From Diplosphaera chodatii (lineage: Eukaryota > Chlorophyta > Trebouxiophyceae > Prasiolales > Stichococcaceae): DNA of 64,000 nucleotides. The first letter of the stretch is position 1. Every line of letters starts with the position of its first letter. A model generated the notes under the pieces. It had not been told where the DNA came from. It saw nothing but the letters and a program-made list of their open reading frames with translations, and did not search any database. The DNA lies in NCBI GenBank assembly GCA_032358165.1, contig JAALGY010000036.1, positions 496,001 to 560,000 of the forward strand, given 5' to 3'. The position numbers and the translations under genes were made by a program. Below, piece after piece: positions 1 to 14,000 of this stretch.

Positions 1-350
1 TGACGGCTGACAAAGCGGGGAGCCGCAGGTGGCGTGGGGGCGCCAACAGCCGCGAATGCATTGCCACCTAAAATAGGAAGTGAGAAAGTAACGGCGAGCC
101 AGCTGTGGCACACGGACTGCCATGATTGACGTGGCATGTGTCATGCTGCTGGTACATGCTTTCCAGTCCTGTTGAGTCGCCGGCACATCACTCTTGCATC
201 CCCCTTTTGGCTTGTGCATGTCTTATCAATCTTGCCTGTGTCCACTCATAGGACATTGGTATCCAGTCCGATCGCTGTGTTGCACCAAGGGACCAGTGGC
301 AGTGCGCAGCTGAAACTTGCAGCAACAAGCATATCGAGAGCAAGCTGCTC
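1..350. other. Left-edge non-coding segment
   Basis: No convincing exon, RNA gene or repeat is visible here. The segment lies upstream of the peroxiredoxin start and presumably holds its promoter and 5' UTR. Short open frames on both strands lack any recognisable domain. No clear TATA element was found. Confidence 0.4.
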
Positions 351-1768
351 ATGGCGCCCAAGAAGAACGCAAAGGTGTCTGGGGGCGTAGAGAAGCGGAA
401 GGCCACCCCGAAGGTGACGATCATATCCAGCCTCGTGGTCTTGCGTCACATATCTGACAGCGCATGATGTGGGCTGAGCTGTTGACCTGCATTGCCGTTG
501 CAGGCAACAGGGTCGTCAGCTGCACCAAAGGCTGACAAGCCGACAGCCAAAGCCAAGAAGGCTGACAAGCCGGCGGCCAAAGCCAAGAAGGGTGCTCTTG
601 CTGTCGGTGACCATCTGCCGGAGTTCAGCGTGGAGACAGACGCTTCCACCGATGACAACAAGGTCATGCAGTCATCCAAGGTAATTGAACTCAGCCTCTG
701 TGTCCTGCCCTTAGGGGGAAAGACCCGAGTCTCACAGTGGGTGCCTGGGTATGTGCTGGGGCGGTGTGACATACGAACAAGCTGGGTCACGCCTGTGACA
801 GATGGTGTGCTCATCACCGTGGTGATCAAGTCCTGCTGTTGGCAGGATCTGACTGAGGAGCATGGTGCCGTGATCTTCTTTTACCCAAAAGCGAACACTG
901 GCGGCTGCACCAAGCAAGGTAAGCTCTGACGGTGTGCAAGATGTATCACTTCTACCAATGTTGACACCAGGACAGACATTGGATCAGCACATGGTATTTG
1001 ATGGCAATGTGCACTGGTTCTCCAGCCCTGGGCTTCAACGAAAACCGTGAGAAGCTGGAAAAGGCGGGCTACCATGTCTTCGGCATGAGGTGCGGTACTG
1101 TGGGTGCTGCGCCTAACCCAGGTTGGTTGTGCATCGTCAATGGTACAGCCGGTCGCATTATGACACCAGTGTTCAAGCCTGCAGTGCTGACAAGCCGAAG
1201 AGCCAGCTCAACTGGAAGAACAAGTATGACCTGAAGTACACGCTGCTGTGCGACCCCAGCTGGCAGGTTGGTGGATGATGCTGCTGGCCAACCCTGGGAC
1301 AGTCATAACCCATGTGCACGCTTACCTGTGCACGATGTCGGCGACGCCTCACTGAATGCAGGTGTTGAAGTCGCTCGGAGTCACGAAGGGCGAGAAGAGC
1401 ATTGCCAGGTCACACATCGTGGTCGGCAAGGGCGGCGCCATTGAGGACTTGCAGATCGGCATCAGCCCAGGTTAGCATAGCATCTCTGCCCATCGTTCAG
1501 ACCGCAACTGCTGCACCGGGTGTGAAGACAATTCAGTTCACGGCCATACTAGTGTTGAGAGACCCACGACCATATGATTGCAGGTGACAGTGTCGCCAAG
1601 GCGATGGCGACAATCCTGAAGAGCAGCGGCAAGCCTGAGCCCGCCGCTGAAGAGGAGGCAGAGGAGATTGCAGAGGCTGCACCTGGAGACGATGAAGAGA
1701 ACCCAGAAGAGGAGGAAGAGAAGCCGAAGAAGAAGGCCAAGAAGGCCAAGGGGGGCAAGAAGAAGTGA
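351..1768 (+). CDS. Nuclear-type peroxiredoxin (PrxQ/BCP/Dot5-like), 7 exons
   Basis: Thiol peroxidase of the AhpC/TSA superfamily, predicted to reduce peroxides with a thiol reductant. Exons joined by phase are 351-413, 504-680, 846-918, 1026-1089, 1185-1266, 1362-1470 and 1584-1768, giving 250 aa. The peroxidatic Cys sits in FFYPKANTGGCTKQ, equivalent to the usual TPGCTKQAC motif of PrxQ. The position of the resolving Cys, five residues later, is Leu (CTKQALGF). Both ends are unusual for plastid PrxQ: the N-terminus has two 10-residue repeats of the form ADKPxAKAKK, and the C-terminus is an acidic stretch followed by KPKKKAKKAKGGKKK. These Lys/Ala tails resemble histone H1 and nuclear localisation signals, so a nuclear location like yeast Dot5 is inferred. 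Only the missing resolving Cys and the tails are directly seen; the cellular role is family knowledge. Confidence 0.88.
531..590 (+). repeat. Two-copy 30-bp tandem repeat inside the peroxiredoxin gene
   Basis: Two adjacent 30-bp copies (531-560 and 561-590) encode ADKPTAKAKK and ADKPAAKAKK. They differ at only a few bases. The repeat builds the basic, H1-like N-terminal tail of the peroxiredoxin. Confidence 0.9.
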
Positions 1769-2083
1769 CGTTTTGGATGGCGGAGGCGTAACCTTGCAAT
1801 TTACTCAGTGACCGTTGCCGCACGTTGCAATAACGATAAATTGGATTGACAGATCCTCAATCAGCACTCAGTTGCCCAAGCACGCGAAAGTGTTCTTAGA
1901 GTGGGGATGTAGAGCCATCACCTGTCGCCTCTTAAGGGCAGCAGGCTGTCTCGCTGACAAGTGACGACACCACAGCAGACCTGTCTCCACACGAGACTTG
2001 CCACTGACGACACCCGATAAGCAAAGTTGTCTTTGCCTGCCCAACTCAGTGTACCTCGCAATCCAACATGGCACGCCGGCTCA
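1769..2083. other. Intergenic spacer between peroxiredoxin and NOT1
   Basis: About 315 bp with no gene-like signal. It should contain the 3' UTR of the peroxiredoxin and the promoter and 5' UTR of the NOT1 gene. No TGTAA polyadenylation signal of the Chlamydomonas type was seen just after the stop. Confidence 0.4.
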
Positions 2084-5000
2084 ATGAGCAAGGCGGCTCT
2101 GCAGCAGTTGATTGATCGTCATCTGCAGCGGCTGGTGGAGTCGGCAGACGGCTGTGAGGCAGCAGCTCAAAACCTGCTCCAGGTGTGACACTGCTCCGCA
2201 GCGCCGTGTCAAGAATGCCCTGCAGCGTTCGGAACGAGCGTCGACAGGCCGAGTACTGCATATGCCTCAAAGGCTGACGATGGTCCCGCCAGCGATCCAG
2301 ACCTGGGTGGTGCTTACGATCGACTGCTTTCACAGTTCAGCCAGAAGCTGATACACTCCCAATTGCTGCAGGCTTGTGAGGCATTTGCGAACGGGCCAGC
2401 GTCGTTGCTGCGGGCTGTGCTGCTGCGACTGCGTGACGAGGGCACTCCTTCTAGCGGTCCCCTGCGCAGTTTGCTGGTCGACTTGCTGCAACTGTTAGCG
2501 CAGCAACTTGCCTTTCCGACAGTGCTGTGCGGTGCCTTGAGCGCACGACTCGGTGCAGAGGATTGCAGCTCGCTGCTGCGCGACCAGCTGCAGTCTGAGC
2601 ACCAGTTGCAGCTGGTCTGCAGCGCCTCCATCCTTGAAGCGGCACCAGACCAGGACCTCGTTGCAGCAGGTGGCACCCTTGCAGCACCTCTGCAAGCGTC
2701 CAATGTTGCTGGAAGCTGCCTGGGGTTCCTTGCAAAGTCTAGAACCTGGTACAAGGTTACCATTGTACCCATGCAGGCCGCAACTGGCTTGCCGAGGCGT
2801 CACAACAGGCTTGGACAGCCCGTGCGGCGGACCGCCTGCCGCAGCGGCTATTGCACCAGGTCATTGCGGCCCTCGCGGCCGACCCAGCAACATTCGGCCC
2901 GCAGCTCCAACGCCTTGCAGTCGAGTGCTCGGCGCTGCGAAGCGCAGACCTTGGGCTATCGCTGCTGGCGCTGCTGCCGAAAGCGGCGGTAGACCAGGAG
3001 CGAGTCAGGCAGCGCATCTCGGAAGCGGCTACCCGCGCCGCAGCCATTGCTGCGGGAGCCATGGCGGGCAACGGTGTGAGTGGCGCCACGCCAAATGGCA
3101 GCCTGGCGCCGCTGCTGGAGCAGCTGGGCTACAGTGCGACTGCCTCGGGGGAGGCGGCCAGCAAGGTGGTGGCCGCCGCCGGCGAGCTGAGCCCGCGCTC
3201 AGTCGCTGCAGCTCTAGGCCTGATGGCCCGCACACGGGAGGGGCTGGCCAGCCAGGGCGACGACGCCACGTTGGCACTCAGCAGCCTGTCGATAAACGAC
3301 AGCCAGGCGAGCAGCTGGCAGCCAGAGGTGCTGATCGATGCGATCAAGGCCCGTGCCCCGGACATGGACTGGTCGGCCGTCGCAGAGGCCCTTGATCAGG
3401 TAGGACTGTAGCGGCATCTCTTTGATGGGCCTCACCATCTACGTCCTTCACATTGAACCATATACTCAGCGCCCACATTGGCGGTGTCAGGCTCTCGATC
3501 CTCGGCTCACACATGCGCAGGAGGAGTTTGAGGTGCCAGACCAGGCGGCGCTGGCGCTGCTGGCGGCGGCCTTCAGGCATGCGGGCGCGCGCGGCATCCC
3601 GCTGCCCACCATCGTCAATCGCATCTGGACGCACTCCGGCGGCCAGCTGTCGCTGCTGCGCGCCGCGGCCGCCGCGCCGCCGGACGTGCTGAGCTTCGCC
3701 GCCTCGCAGCGCAAGCAGCCGCCGGTGGAGGGTCTGGCGGGCGGCGCGCCCGCGAACGGCACGCCCAACGAGGCGTGGCTCAGCCTGGACTTCCTGGAGA
3801 CGCTGGCGCGGCTGTCGGGGGAGGGCGGGCACCACGCCGGGGTGCGCGTCATCCTGGAGGCGGGCGCGGCGGCGGCGCCCGAGGTGCTGCTGCTGGGCTT
3901 CGCGCAGGCGCGCGCCGACTGGGGGCCGCTGCAGCGCGAGGTGGGGTCATCCCTGCACCGCAGCTCAGTCTTGGTCACCACCCCATCGGCTTGCACGTCA
4001 CATGCACTGGTCCACGTGCTGTTCCGTGACCCCGGTGCAGCTGGTGCCTTTCTGCTGTGGCAGTATGTCGCACGCCGGTGCAGCAGAGGCTGTGCTGAGT
4101 CCGGTGACTGCCCACAGGTGGGCGATGCGCTGGCGGCCAACTACGTGGCGGGCAACCCCAACAGCAGCCTGGTGCTGGGCCGGCTGTGGAGCATCGACGC
4201 GGACACGGTCATGCGCGCCATGTGCGTGCTGTACGAGCGGGACCCCACCGCCGTGTTCCGCATCCTGGACGTGTCTCAGGTCCGACCGCCTCCTGAAGCC
4301 TTCGAATGCACTTGTGTGTGTTTATCAATCTTTTCCATTGCCAGCAGATGGTGCGGTGGCTATCACTAGTGTCATGGGCATGCACAAGCACCACCACGAT
4401 GCAGGTGTTGACCATCGCACCTGAACTTGCGGGAGTGTAGCTTACATACTGCTGCAGGTGACCTCAGGACAGAGGGCTTGCGTTTCGATCCAGGCTTCGT
4501 GTGTGCATGCAGGAGGTGAAGGGCCTGGCGTTGGTGTTGGAGCGGACGCCGTACCCCTTGGCCATTGAGCTGGCGGCCCTCGCATCCCAGCGAGGCATCC
4601 TGGCCCTGCAGCCCTGGCTCCAGGTGACCATCATCAATGACCGCCCTGAAACCACACAATACTGCGCTGATCACCATCATTTGGATTCTTTCTGAGTCGA
4701 GCCATCCGTTGCAGGAGCGGCTGGCGGCGTGCGGCCTCCCTTTCCTGCAGGCGGCGCTGCACTTCCTCGCAGAGAAGCTGGGCAACTCGGCCATTCTCAC
4801 ATCTGCCGACGGACCACCGCAGGTGGTGCAGCGTGTGCCTGGTGCCATTGCCTAGCATGAGAGCGCCTTGGGTGATCTGACTGCATCAGCATCGCTGTGC
4901 TTGGGCTGGACGATGCCACCTGGCAAGGCTGGCTTTCCAGTGTGAGGTGACAGCTAAAGCTCTGAACTATCCTCTGCACTGCAGGCCAACGGCAAGGTGA

Positions 5001-8000
5001 CAGTGACGCTGAAGGGTGTGGCCACGGTGCTGCGGGTGCTGCAGGAGAAGCTGTCAGTGATGCCCGAGGGCGCCGCGGCTGCACTGAAGCAGATCCACAG
5101 CCAGGTCAGTCAAAGCACAACAGTGAAACACTGTCAGACTTCCCGGCTGTGCCTCTGCTTGGAACCTCCTGGCATCCGCCGCCATACTTTGGGGCTAGAT
5201 TTGGCACACCAGCGGTGACAAACGTTGTGCACCCTGCAGGCGATGGCAGAGTTCCCCGCTCTGGCAGGGCTGTTGGTGCCGGGCGGTGAGACGGCAGGCG
5301 GGCCGGACAGCTTCCCCCCGGAGATCGAGGAGGAGGCCAATAACAACTTCCAGGTGTGTGGCGTACACTTGGGTCTGCCCACCGCGCTCATCCGAAGATG
5401 ACCTGCACTCATGGTGTACCTGTGGGCGGGCACCAGAATGGTAGCATGCATGGTAGATTCCTCTCAGGGTGCAGAGCCGGCGCTGACATATGCGCTACTT
5501 GACCCGTTGCACCTGTCACGATGCACGGCATCTGCTGCCGGCAGTCGCGAGCATGAGGCATACAACTTACCAGTCGACCCTTATGCTTGCAGAAAATATA
5601 TGGGGGCCAGCTGGCAATCCCGGCAGTGGTGGACATGCTGGCCAGCTTCCGTGACAGCGGCAACGACAAGGAGCAGCAGATCTTCTCGTGCATGGTCCAC
5701 AACCTGTTCGACGAGTACCAGTTCTTCACCAAGTACCCTGACAAGGTGCGCACAGTCAATATGGCTGCTGAACATCAGGGCCTGCACATACATCTTGCTG
5801 TGATCCCTCCTTCGGGGCATCCTCGAGCTTTGGTGCAGCAGCGAGTTGGCCGATCTGTGCACTGCTTACCCCGCCCAGTCCTGACCCAACTGACCTGCTG
5901 CCACGCCGCGCCGCTATCCACAGGAGCTGAAGATCACGGCGGTGCTGTTCGGCAGCCTGGTGCGGCGGCGGCTGGTGGCGGGGGGCGCCCTCGCGACGGC
6001 GCTGCGCTGCGTGGCGGAGGCCACCCGCTCGGCGCCCGGCTCCAAGCTGTCCAAGTTCGCGCTCGAGGCGCTCGGCCAGTTCCGCGACGAGCTGTCCACC
6101 TGGCCCGACTTCTGCGCCACGCTGTTGCAGGTGCTGATGAAAACCTGGTTCAGTACACCTCTCCGTCCCGCGGGCAGCTGCGCCTGCGCTGTCGTCTAGG
6201 CTGGCCAGCATTGCGGGACATCGGCCCATTGTCACCAGGAGTGTGCTGCAAGCGACCCGGCTGTCGGTGACGGGTCTCGTGCTGCCCCGCAGACGGAGCA
6301 CCTGCGGCAGGCGGACCCGGGGATGGCGGCGGCGGTGGAGCGGGCGATGGCGGGGCGCGCCGGGGAGGGCGGCGGCGCGGGCGGCCTCCTGCCCGAGGGC
6401 CTCATCACCGCCGAGCCCGAGGCCGCCGCCACCCCGCTGCAGCCGACGCCCACGGAGGTGCGGTCCCCCCACCGTCAAAACTGATCGGGTTTGGTACACC
6501 ACTCATAGTCTCTCGTTGGAGTGAATTCCACCAAAGAGCAAGCAGCAGGGATGTTGGCGGTCAATCTCACCAAAGTCTCGGGCAGGGTACTGGTGTCTGC
6601 GCAGAATGCAGCAACCCCATGCAGCCTGTCGAGCAGCGCTGTGTCACCCGCTTTCACACTCACTGGCAACTGCTGCAGGTGAAGCCCGACAGCGAGCCAG
6701 CCAAGGACAGCAAGCCCGCCACGCCAGCTCTCGCGCTGCCTCGGTCGGAGGGCCTCAGCATGAATGCGGCCGCGGCGCCCTTCCAGTCACGCGGCAGCAC
6801 GGGCGGAGACTCTGCATCTGCATTCCCCAGGTGCACACCCGCACCATCGCTGTTGTCTGCACTCATGTCTGGCTTGAGCAGCACAGCGGAGCCACACATG
6901 CTGCAGCTGCTGCCCGGAATCTACAACTGACGTGCTATGAGAATGTGCAGCGCACCTGCGGTTGTACACTGCAGCTGGTCCATCCCAGTCTCGTATGGGC
7001 CTGAGTAGCACTGTGATCGACCAGTTTGTCATGAAATTGCCTGGGCAGAGGCGCGCTCGGGTTGCCGGAGGTGTCGCTGCGCGGCATGGGCAGCGGCAAC
7101 AGCACCTCGTCGCTGGGGCTGCCCAGCGGCGGCGCCGCCCCCGCCGCCCGTGGCCTGACCTTTGCCACTATCAATGCTGAGACGCTGGAGACGGCGGCGA
7201 AGGACGCTGACTTTCCGGTCCCCTCAGAGGCCATCATCGACAAGGTCCGCCACGCACACGCATGAAACTTTTGTCACATCGTTTGATAGCCGTGTGCATT
7301 TGCAATGCTCATATTCACACTGTGCGCCCCCTGCAGAACTGGATGCTCGCCCCACTCCACAGTGCCGCCGTATCCTCAACACCAGTGTCCTGTGTGAATA
7401 CTAGCTTAGACAGGGCACCCTGTGCGTGCAGGTGCACTTCATCGTGAATAACCTGTCGACAGCAAACCTGCCGTCAAAGGGCGGGGCGCTCAAGGACCTG
7501 CTGCCCAAGGAGTTTTGGCCCTGGTTCGCCAACTACATGGTCGTGAAGCGCGCCGCACAGGTGCCTTGTGCCGCTCGTCACCCATCGTGTTTGCACGGCA
7601 TGCAGAGCACTTGCGTTGACCTTCACATGGGCCGCGCCTTACTTGACACTCTGTTGCCGCAGGAGCCCAACTTCCACGGGCTGTACCTGGCGCTGCTGGA
7701 CAAGCTGGGTGACAAGAAGCTGACGGAGAGCCTGGTGGCGACGACCCACAAGTACATCCGCATCCTGCTCGCCTCCGACCGCATCAAGACGCACACCTCG
7801 GAGCGCTCCCTCCTCAAGAACCTGGGGACCTGGTGCGCGTCCGGGAGGCTTGCCGTGCCTGAGCTAGGATGTCACTCTGCCATACACTGATTGCGGTCTG
7901 CTGTGCACTCATTGATTTCGGCGTCGCAAGGGACATTTTCAAGTGACTTGGGTGCTCATCCACATGCACTGCGCCTGCATCTGATCTTTGCACATGCCCA

Positions 8001-11000
8001 AACGAGGGTCTCAAATGGTGCTGTGCATTTCATCAAAGGCTGGGCAGCCTGACGCTGGCGCGCAACCAGGCATTACGGCACAACCACCTGGATGTCAAGG
8101 CTGTCATCGCAGATGCCTATGAGCAGGTGTGTCGTTGTTCAATGGCCAATTTGCCAAGTCTCAATTTTTTTGTGTGCAAGAAGGATTCCAGTGTCTACCA
8201 AACATGCGTCTGGCTTGCAACCGGTGTGCAAGCGAAGCCTGCGCCTGCTGTAGAACTGCAGCAGACGATGGGGTCTGTGCACGTGTGCTGCAGGGCAAGA
8301 TGATTGCAGTGCTGCCTTTCGTGGGCAAGATCCTGGAGGCCACCAAAGACAGCAAATCATACCGCCCAAGCAACCCTTGGGTAAGCGAACAAAGCTGGTT
8401 GACAGGAAGCTGACCCTCAAATCAAGGGGAATACAACCTGCTGTGTTCCTGCAATCTCTGGTGCTGGACAACAGCGAGTCCAGCAATCACCTGACGGCGT
8501 GCGTGCCTCAAGACTCATCGGGTTGTGTGGGACTAAGGTCGTGCTCCATGTGCGCAGGTGATGGGCATAATGGCGCTGCTGGCCGAGATCTACGCGCTGG
8601 ACCGGCTGAAGCTCAATCTCAAATTCGAGATCGAGATGGTGTTCCGCAACCTGGGCCTGCAGGTGCAGTCCTAGCTGCTGGATCAGACATGCCACAGTCG
8701 CACTGCGCCGTTGATTTGCAAGCGCCATATCTGAATGTTGGTCAACAGCAGCACCTGGCCCCTGCAGATATCGGATGTCAAGTCTGCGGACTTGCTGGGC
8801 AAGCGTATGCGGCTTCAGGGCGCTGATAACCCCGACTTCACGATCGACAAGGCCGCGCTGCCGCCGGTATGGCCGTGCCTATGCAAGAAGGGGCGACTCT
8901 GGACCATTGCCATGCACACCAGTGTTGCCGTGTCTTGGGCTCTGGACACGCGGCACGGTTGTATGGTGATCAGGTGCCGGCGCGACCCGAGGCGGGTGCA
9001 GCCGCGGCGGTCCAGCTGCCGAGGCCGCCGCCGCCGGAGGGCGACCAGCGCCCGGGCGCGTCCCCGCTGCCCCAGGAGTCCGTGCAGCTGCCAGGTGCCA
9101 GTCATCTCCGCAGTGCAGCTCGTATGCCTGTCAGGGTCAAACTGTTTCGTGCGCAGTGCGCAGCGTGTCGAGGTTGCTTTGCAGGGAGAGTGGCAGGTTG
9201 CAAGTGCGTGGACACGCTGGCTGCAGGTCCCGGCGGCATGGACCAGGGGCTGTTCGCCAACCTGGCGGCCTTCGTTGCCATCTCGCCGTCGCTGGGCCTG
9301 CTGTCGGAGCGCCTGCAGCTCAAGCGCGTGGTGCCCGTCGCCGTGGACCGTGCCATCTGCGAGGTGCGGTGTCGTTGCACCTAAAAGCTCGCCAGTATGG
9401 ACACGTGCGCACGTGGTGGATCCAATGCTGATGACGTCAGTGTCCAACCGTAAAAACCCCGTCGGCAGCACCAAGGTTTGATAGTACATTCATTAGGAAT
9501 CACCTGCTGTGCTGCTGCGCAGATCATCACGCCGGTGGTGGAACGCAGCGTCACGATCGCGTGCATGACGACCCAGGAGCTGGTCGTCAAGGACTTTGCC
9601 CTGGAGCCCGATGAGAATATCGTGCGGCAGGTGCGTTGGTTGTAGATCAGATGCTTGTTGGAGCTCACACATGCTGTTGTCTTGCAGTGGCATCGGGTGT
9701 GCAAGCCTGCCATTTGTCTGTGACTGGCAGTCTGGGCCTGAAGATGTGATGTGATGTCCTCCACTGACATGCAGGCGGCGCATGCGATGGTGCGCTGCCT
9801 GGCGGGCAGCCTGGCGATGGTCACCTGCAAGGAGCCGCTGCGCAGCGCGCTGGCCCAGCACCTGCGCCAGCTGCTCCAGGTGTGCGCTTTGCCCTTTTGA
9901 GGGCTCTCCATGCCCTCGCAGCAGCCTGCACGTGTCCAACCAACCTCTGTTCGCTGCGGCACACAGCAGTCACGAGCTGTGAGGCTTCGTCCTGTCTGCA
10001 GTTTCCTGCATGCGTGCCTCCCCGTCACAACGCTGGCCTCGTGCAGTTGGCTTCGATGTTGGTGTGACCGGTGTGTCGGACAATCATAAGCCTGTCACAG
10101 CGAACATGTCACACAGCACCACATGCTGACTGCCAACCTGACACGGCTGGCGCGCGGTCTGCAGGTCCCCGGGCTGGAGCCCACGGCGCTGGACAACGCG
10201 GTGAACACGGTGACGGCGGACAACCTGGACCTGGGGTGCCGCATGATCGAGAAGGCGGCGCACGACAAGGCCGTCACCGACATCGACGCCCGCCTGGCCG
10301 CCGGCTACACCGTGCGTGGTGTACCATCTCCACTTTGTCATCCCACAGGACATGCGCATGCTGCGGAGGGCTCAGAAGGTTTTGATCTTTGACAGCAATG
10401 CATCGTCCCTCATGCTGTTGTCGTCGCACCCGCTGTCTGCACAGCTGGGGGTCCCCCTTCTGTCTCTGCAGGGCATCTGCACGGTTCACATGTTTCACAC
10501 TTTGAGTCACACTGTGGTTAACATCTTGCAGGCGCGCAAGAATGCCAAGGCGGCGGGCCAGGCGTTCTACGACGTCAACGTGCTGCAGGCGCTGGCGGGC
10601 ACGCTGGGCTCGGCGCTGCCCGAGTCGCTGCGCCCGCGCTCCTGCGCGCTGTCGCCCCACCAGGTTTGGCACCACGGCAGTGCGGGCGCCACCACACAGC
10701 ATGCTTGCTGCTGTCCATGGCCGGTGTCAGCCTGACACCCACTGGCCGCTGTGCAGTCGCGGCTGTACGCGGACTACGGGCGCATCCGCGCCAAGGAGGA
10801 GCCGGCTGCTGGCACCACCAGCCCGGGCGCCTCGGGACAGCAGTCGCCGGACGGCGCTGCGGGCTTGAATGGGGCGGCGCCGCCGCCCCGGCCCCAGTTC
10901 CCGCCGACCTCGGGCCCCGGCCTGGGGGGCATGCAGCACACGGTGGGCAGCCAAGCGCTCTTGCGATGCTGTGCACGCTGCAGGGAGGCCGGCGCAGCAC

Positions 11001-14000
11001 CACACAGAAGTGGCAAGCAAATCTTGCGTGTCACCCAGCATGCTGCAGTGACTGGTGACAGCGTGCCCCTGGACACATGAGAGAGCAGGCTTTGCCATGT
11101 GCCTTGCAATGCGACTCCATCTTCACCACTCCTGAGTTGCCCTTGCAACTATATGCAAAACAAGACGCTGCCATTGCCCGACACAGCCCTTTCAGCTGGC
11201 CATAATGTGTTGTTGCAGAGCATGGATGGCGAGCGGAGCACGATGCACGAGGGCAGCGCGGCAGCTGCTGCTGCTGCGCTGCAGGAGAGCTACGTCGCCT
11301 GGCAGCAGCGCCTGGACCAGATCATCTCGCAGGACCCGCAGGTGTGGGAGCTGCAGAGCTTTTTCACTGTATGGCGTGGGCAGCAGCGTCGCCGTATCAC
11401 CGAAATTTGCATCCCCACCCTGCCTGTAAGCTCGCACAACGGGCACGGCACATCCAGGACAGTGACACGTGCTGATGTTGAGGCTCGGCGCTGCAGGCGG
11501 ACTTTGGGTCGCTGCCGGAGGGCGCTCCCCTGCGCAGCGCCGCCCTGGCGGTGGCCTCGGTGCCGGCGCCCGGCCCCGCCCTGGAGGACGCAGCCCTCGC
11601 CGTCGCCCGCAAGGTGGGGCGCCGCGGCCACGATGTTCTTGCAATACCGTGACGTTCTCGAGCGAGGCCCCAGGGCACGTCAGCATGGCCCGCAGCCCAG
11701 CCGTGCATGTGGCCGCGTCCCACACGTTACCCACAAGCGCAGGTGTTTGGTCGGCTGCTGGAGACGGCTGGCGTGCGCGCAGCGGTGGGTGCCTACGCCG
11801 CCGCCCTGGTCGCGCTGGCAGCTGGTCCGGCGCCGCGCCTGGCCGCGGAGTTCACGAGCTGGTACATGCGCGCCGAGGACGACCGCAAGTACCAGCGCAA
11901 CGTTGGTGCGTGCCCGAGATGCTCCAGCTCATGTCGGTCACATTACCATGTGAGCCGCCTCCACACACAGTTGGCATTGCATGTTCGACTTGCATCTGCC
12001 CCACTGGCCGCCCAGGATGAGTTTGCAGCAGCAGGCAGACCTGCAGGCTCCGTGGTGTACAGCTCACACACTGGTCAGCACATCCTGCACGTGCTGCACT
12101 TAGGCGAGGCGCTGGTGCGGGGGGCGCTGCTGCGGCTGCCCGACTTCGACGCGCACCTGGCGGCGGCCATCACGGGGCGCTCGCCGGCCGCCACCGAGCT
12201 GGCGGTGCACCTGCTGAAGGCGGCCGTGCAGGACGCCAACCCGCCGCTGGCGGGCCCCGACCTCCCCGCCTCTGTGGATGTGCGTCCTGAACACACCGCG
12301 CCTGCTTGTTGGCTTGTGTAGCAGTACCTATTGTTCGGCAGAGATGCTGGCTGGGGGCAACCACTGCTGCGCATGATGATCGTGTCATGTGAGGAATTGC
12401 ACAATGTGTCGTGCCAGGAATGGCACACTTCGCCTTGCTGCCATGCATTGCGCTGCAAGGATCGCGACTGCTCTACTGCAGAGTGTGTGTCCTTGAAGAA
12501 CTGGCCAATGATCATCTGATCAGCTCCTTTGTCTCGGCCTGTGTGCGTGACGCCCGCAGAAGTGGTGCACTGCTGTGCGTCTGCAGATCCTGACCAAGCT
12601 GGCGTCCCAGAGCTCGGGCGGGGCGCCGCTGCTGGCGCTGCTGGACCAGGCGCGCCGCGGCATCAGCGCCCAGCCGCCCGCCCCTCCAGCAGGTGCGCTG
12701 ATGTACTCTGAGTGCATTACATCATATCGCAATCTACCATGCTGTGTGTCGTGCTCCCGGCAAACCAGGTCGACATGGCGCGTTGCACGGTCTGCTTGAT
12801 GCATGATGTTTCCGTTTGCAGGGCCGCCTCCAGGGGAGGCGCCGCCACTGCCGCGCCCCGGCAGCCGGCAGGGCCCGCCGCCGGGCGTCCCGCCGCCGGC
12901 GGACCCCAACGAGCCCGCCGGCCTGCGGGAGCAGGTGCGCACCATCTGCACCAATCACCCAACCCGGGAGAAGGCACACATGTCTGCTGATGCTGTCGCG
13001 TATCGCAGTGGTCTGCTGCAACACAGGTGATACTGTATTCTCACACCAAGCTGCAAGTCAACGGTGCTGTTTATGTGTACACACATCAGGTGGCGGTGCT
13101 GTTCGACCGGTGGGCCGCCCTGGTGGAGGAGTCGCCCGGCGACAAGGTGCACGCCGGCTACGTGCAGCACCTGCAGCAGGCCGGCTTCCTCAAGGTGATG
13201 CTGCGTGACTAGCCTGCTGCAGCCGTCCAGCATGAGTGCATGGCTGTGGGTCATGCTGGTGCCAGCGTCGTAAGAGCAGGAGTGGGTTCACTATGGTGCA
13301 CGACAACGATTATGTCAGCTGTAGCCCTGGTGTCGTGCAGGGCGACGAGGCGACGGACCGCTTCCTGCGCATGCTGCTGGAGCTGGCGGTGGCGCACTGC
13401 CTGGCCTCGGAGGCGGGCGTGGCGGGCGGCCCCGCCACCGGCGGCCGCCCCTGCGCCCTGTCCTTCCTGGCGGTGCGCGCCCCCAACCACCCTGCATTTT
13501 CACACACGACCTTGCAAGCGCACAGTGCTACGGGGTCAGCATCATGGTGGTACCGCCCTGCCACCCCCGCCGCCTTGTATCGTGGGGCGTCTTGTGTGGG
13601 CAGGTGGACGCGGCGGCGCGGCTGCTGGTGACGCTCATCTCCGCGCACGGCGGCGGCGCCGCGCTGCTGGCCCGCTCCCTGTCCGTCATGACCACGGGTG
13701 CGCCCCCCCGAGCGCCCGCTGCCTGTCCGTGACTCCAGACTATGTGGCTCAGCTGCCTGCCTTGCTGCACAGGCGTGTCCAACGCCTTTGCTCCCGCCAG
13801 CATCGCTGCAGCAGGTTGCGAGTGCATGCACAGCGCTGGCATGACACACGGCCCTGGCCTTCACGCGGAGTCGAAATACCGCTGGTGCCCGGTTCATTCA
13901 CAGTGCTGCGGCGGGATGCGGAGGAGCGGGGCGAGGCCTTCAACGCGCGGCCCTACTTCCGGCTCGCGGTGGGCCTCATCAGCGAGCTGGCGCCGGCCGC

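Noticed and set aside
3487..4140. Long minus-strand open frame (217 codons)
   Set aside because: It is antisense to well-matched NOT1 exons and has Arg/Ser/Ala-rich composition typical of GC-rich shadow frames; no domain is visible.
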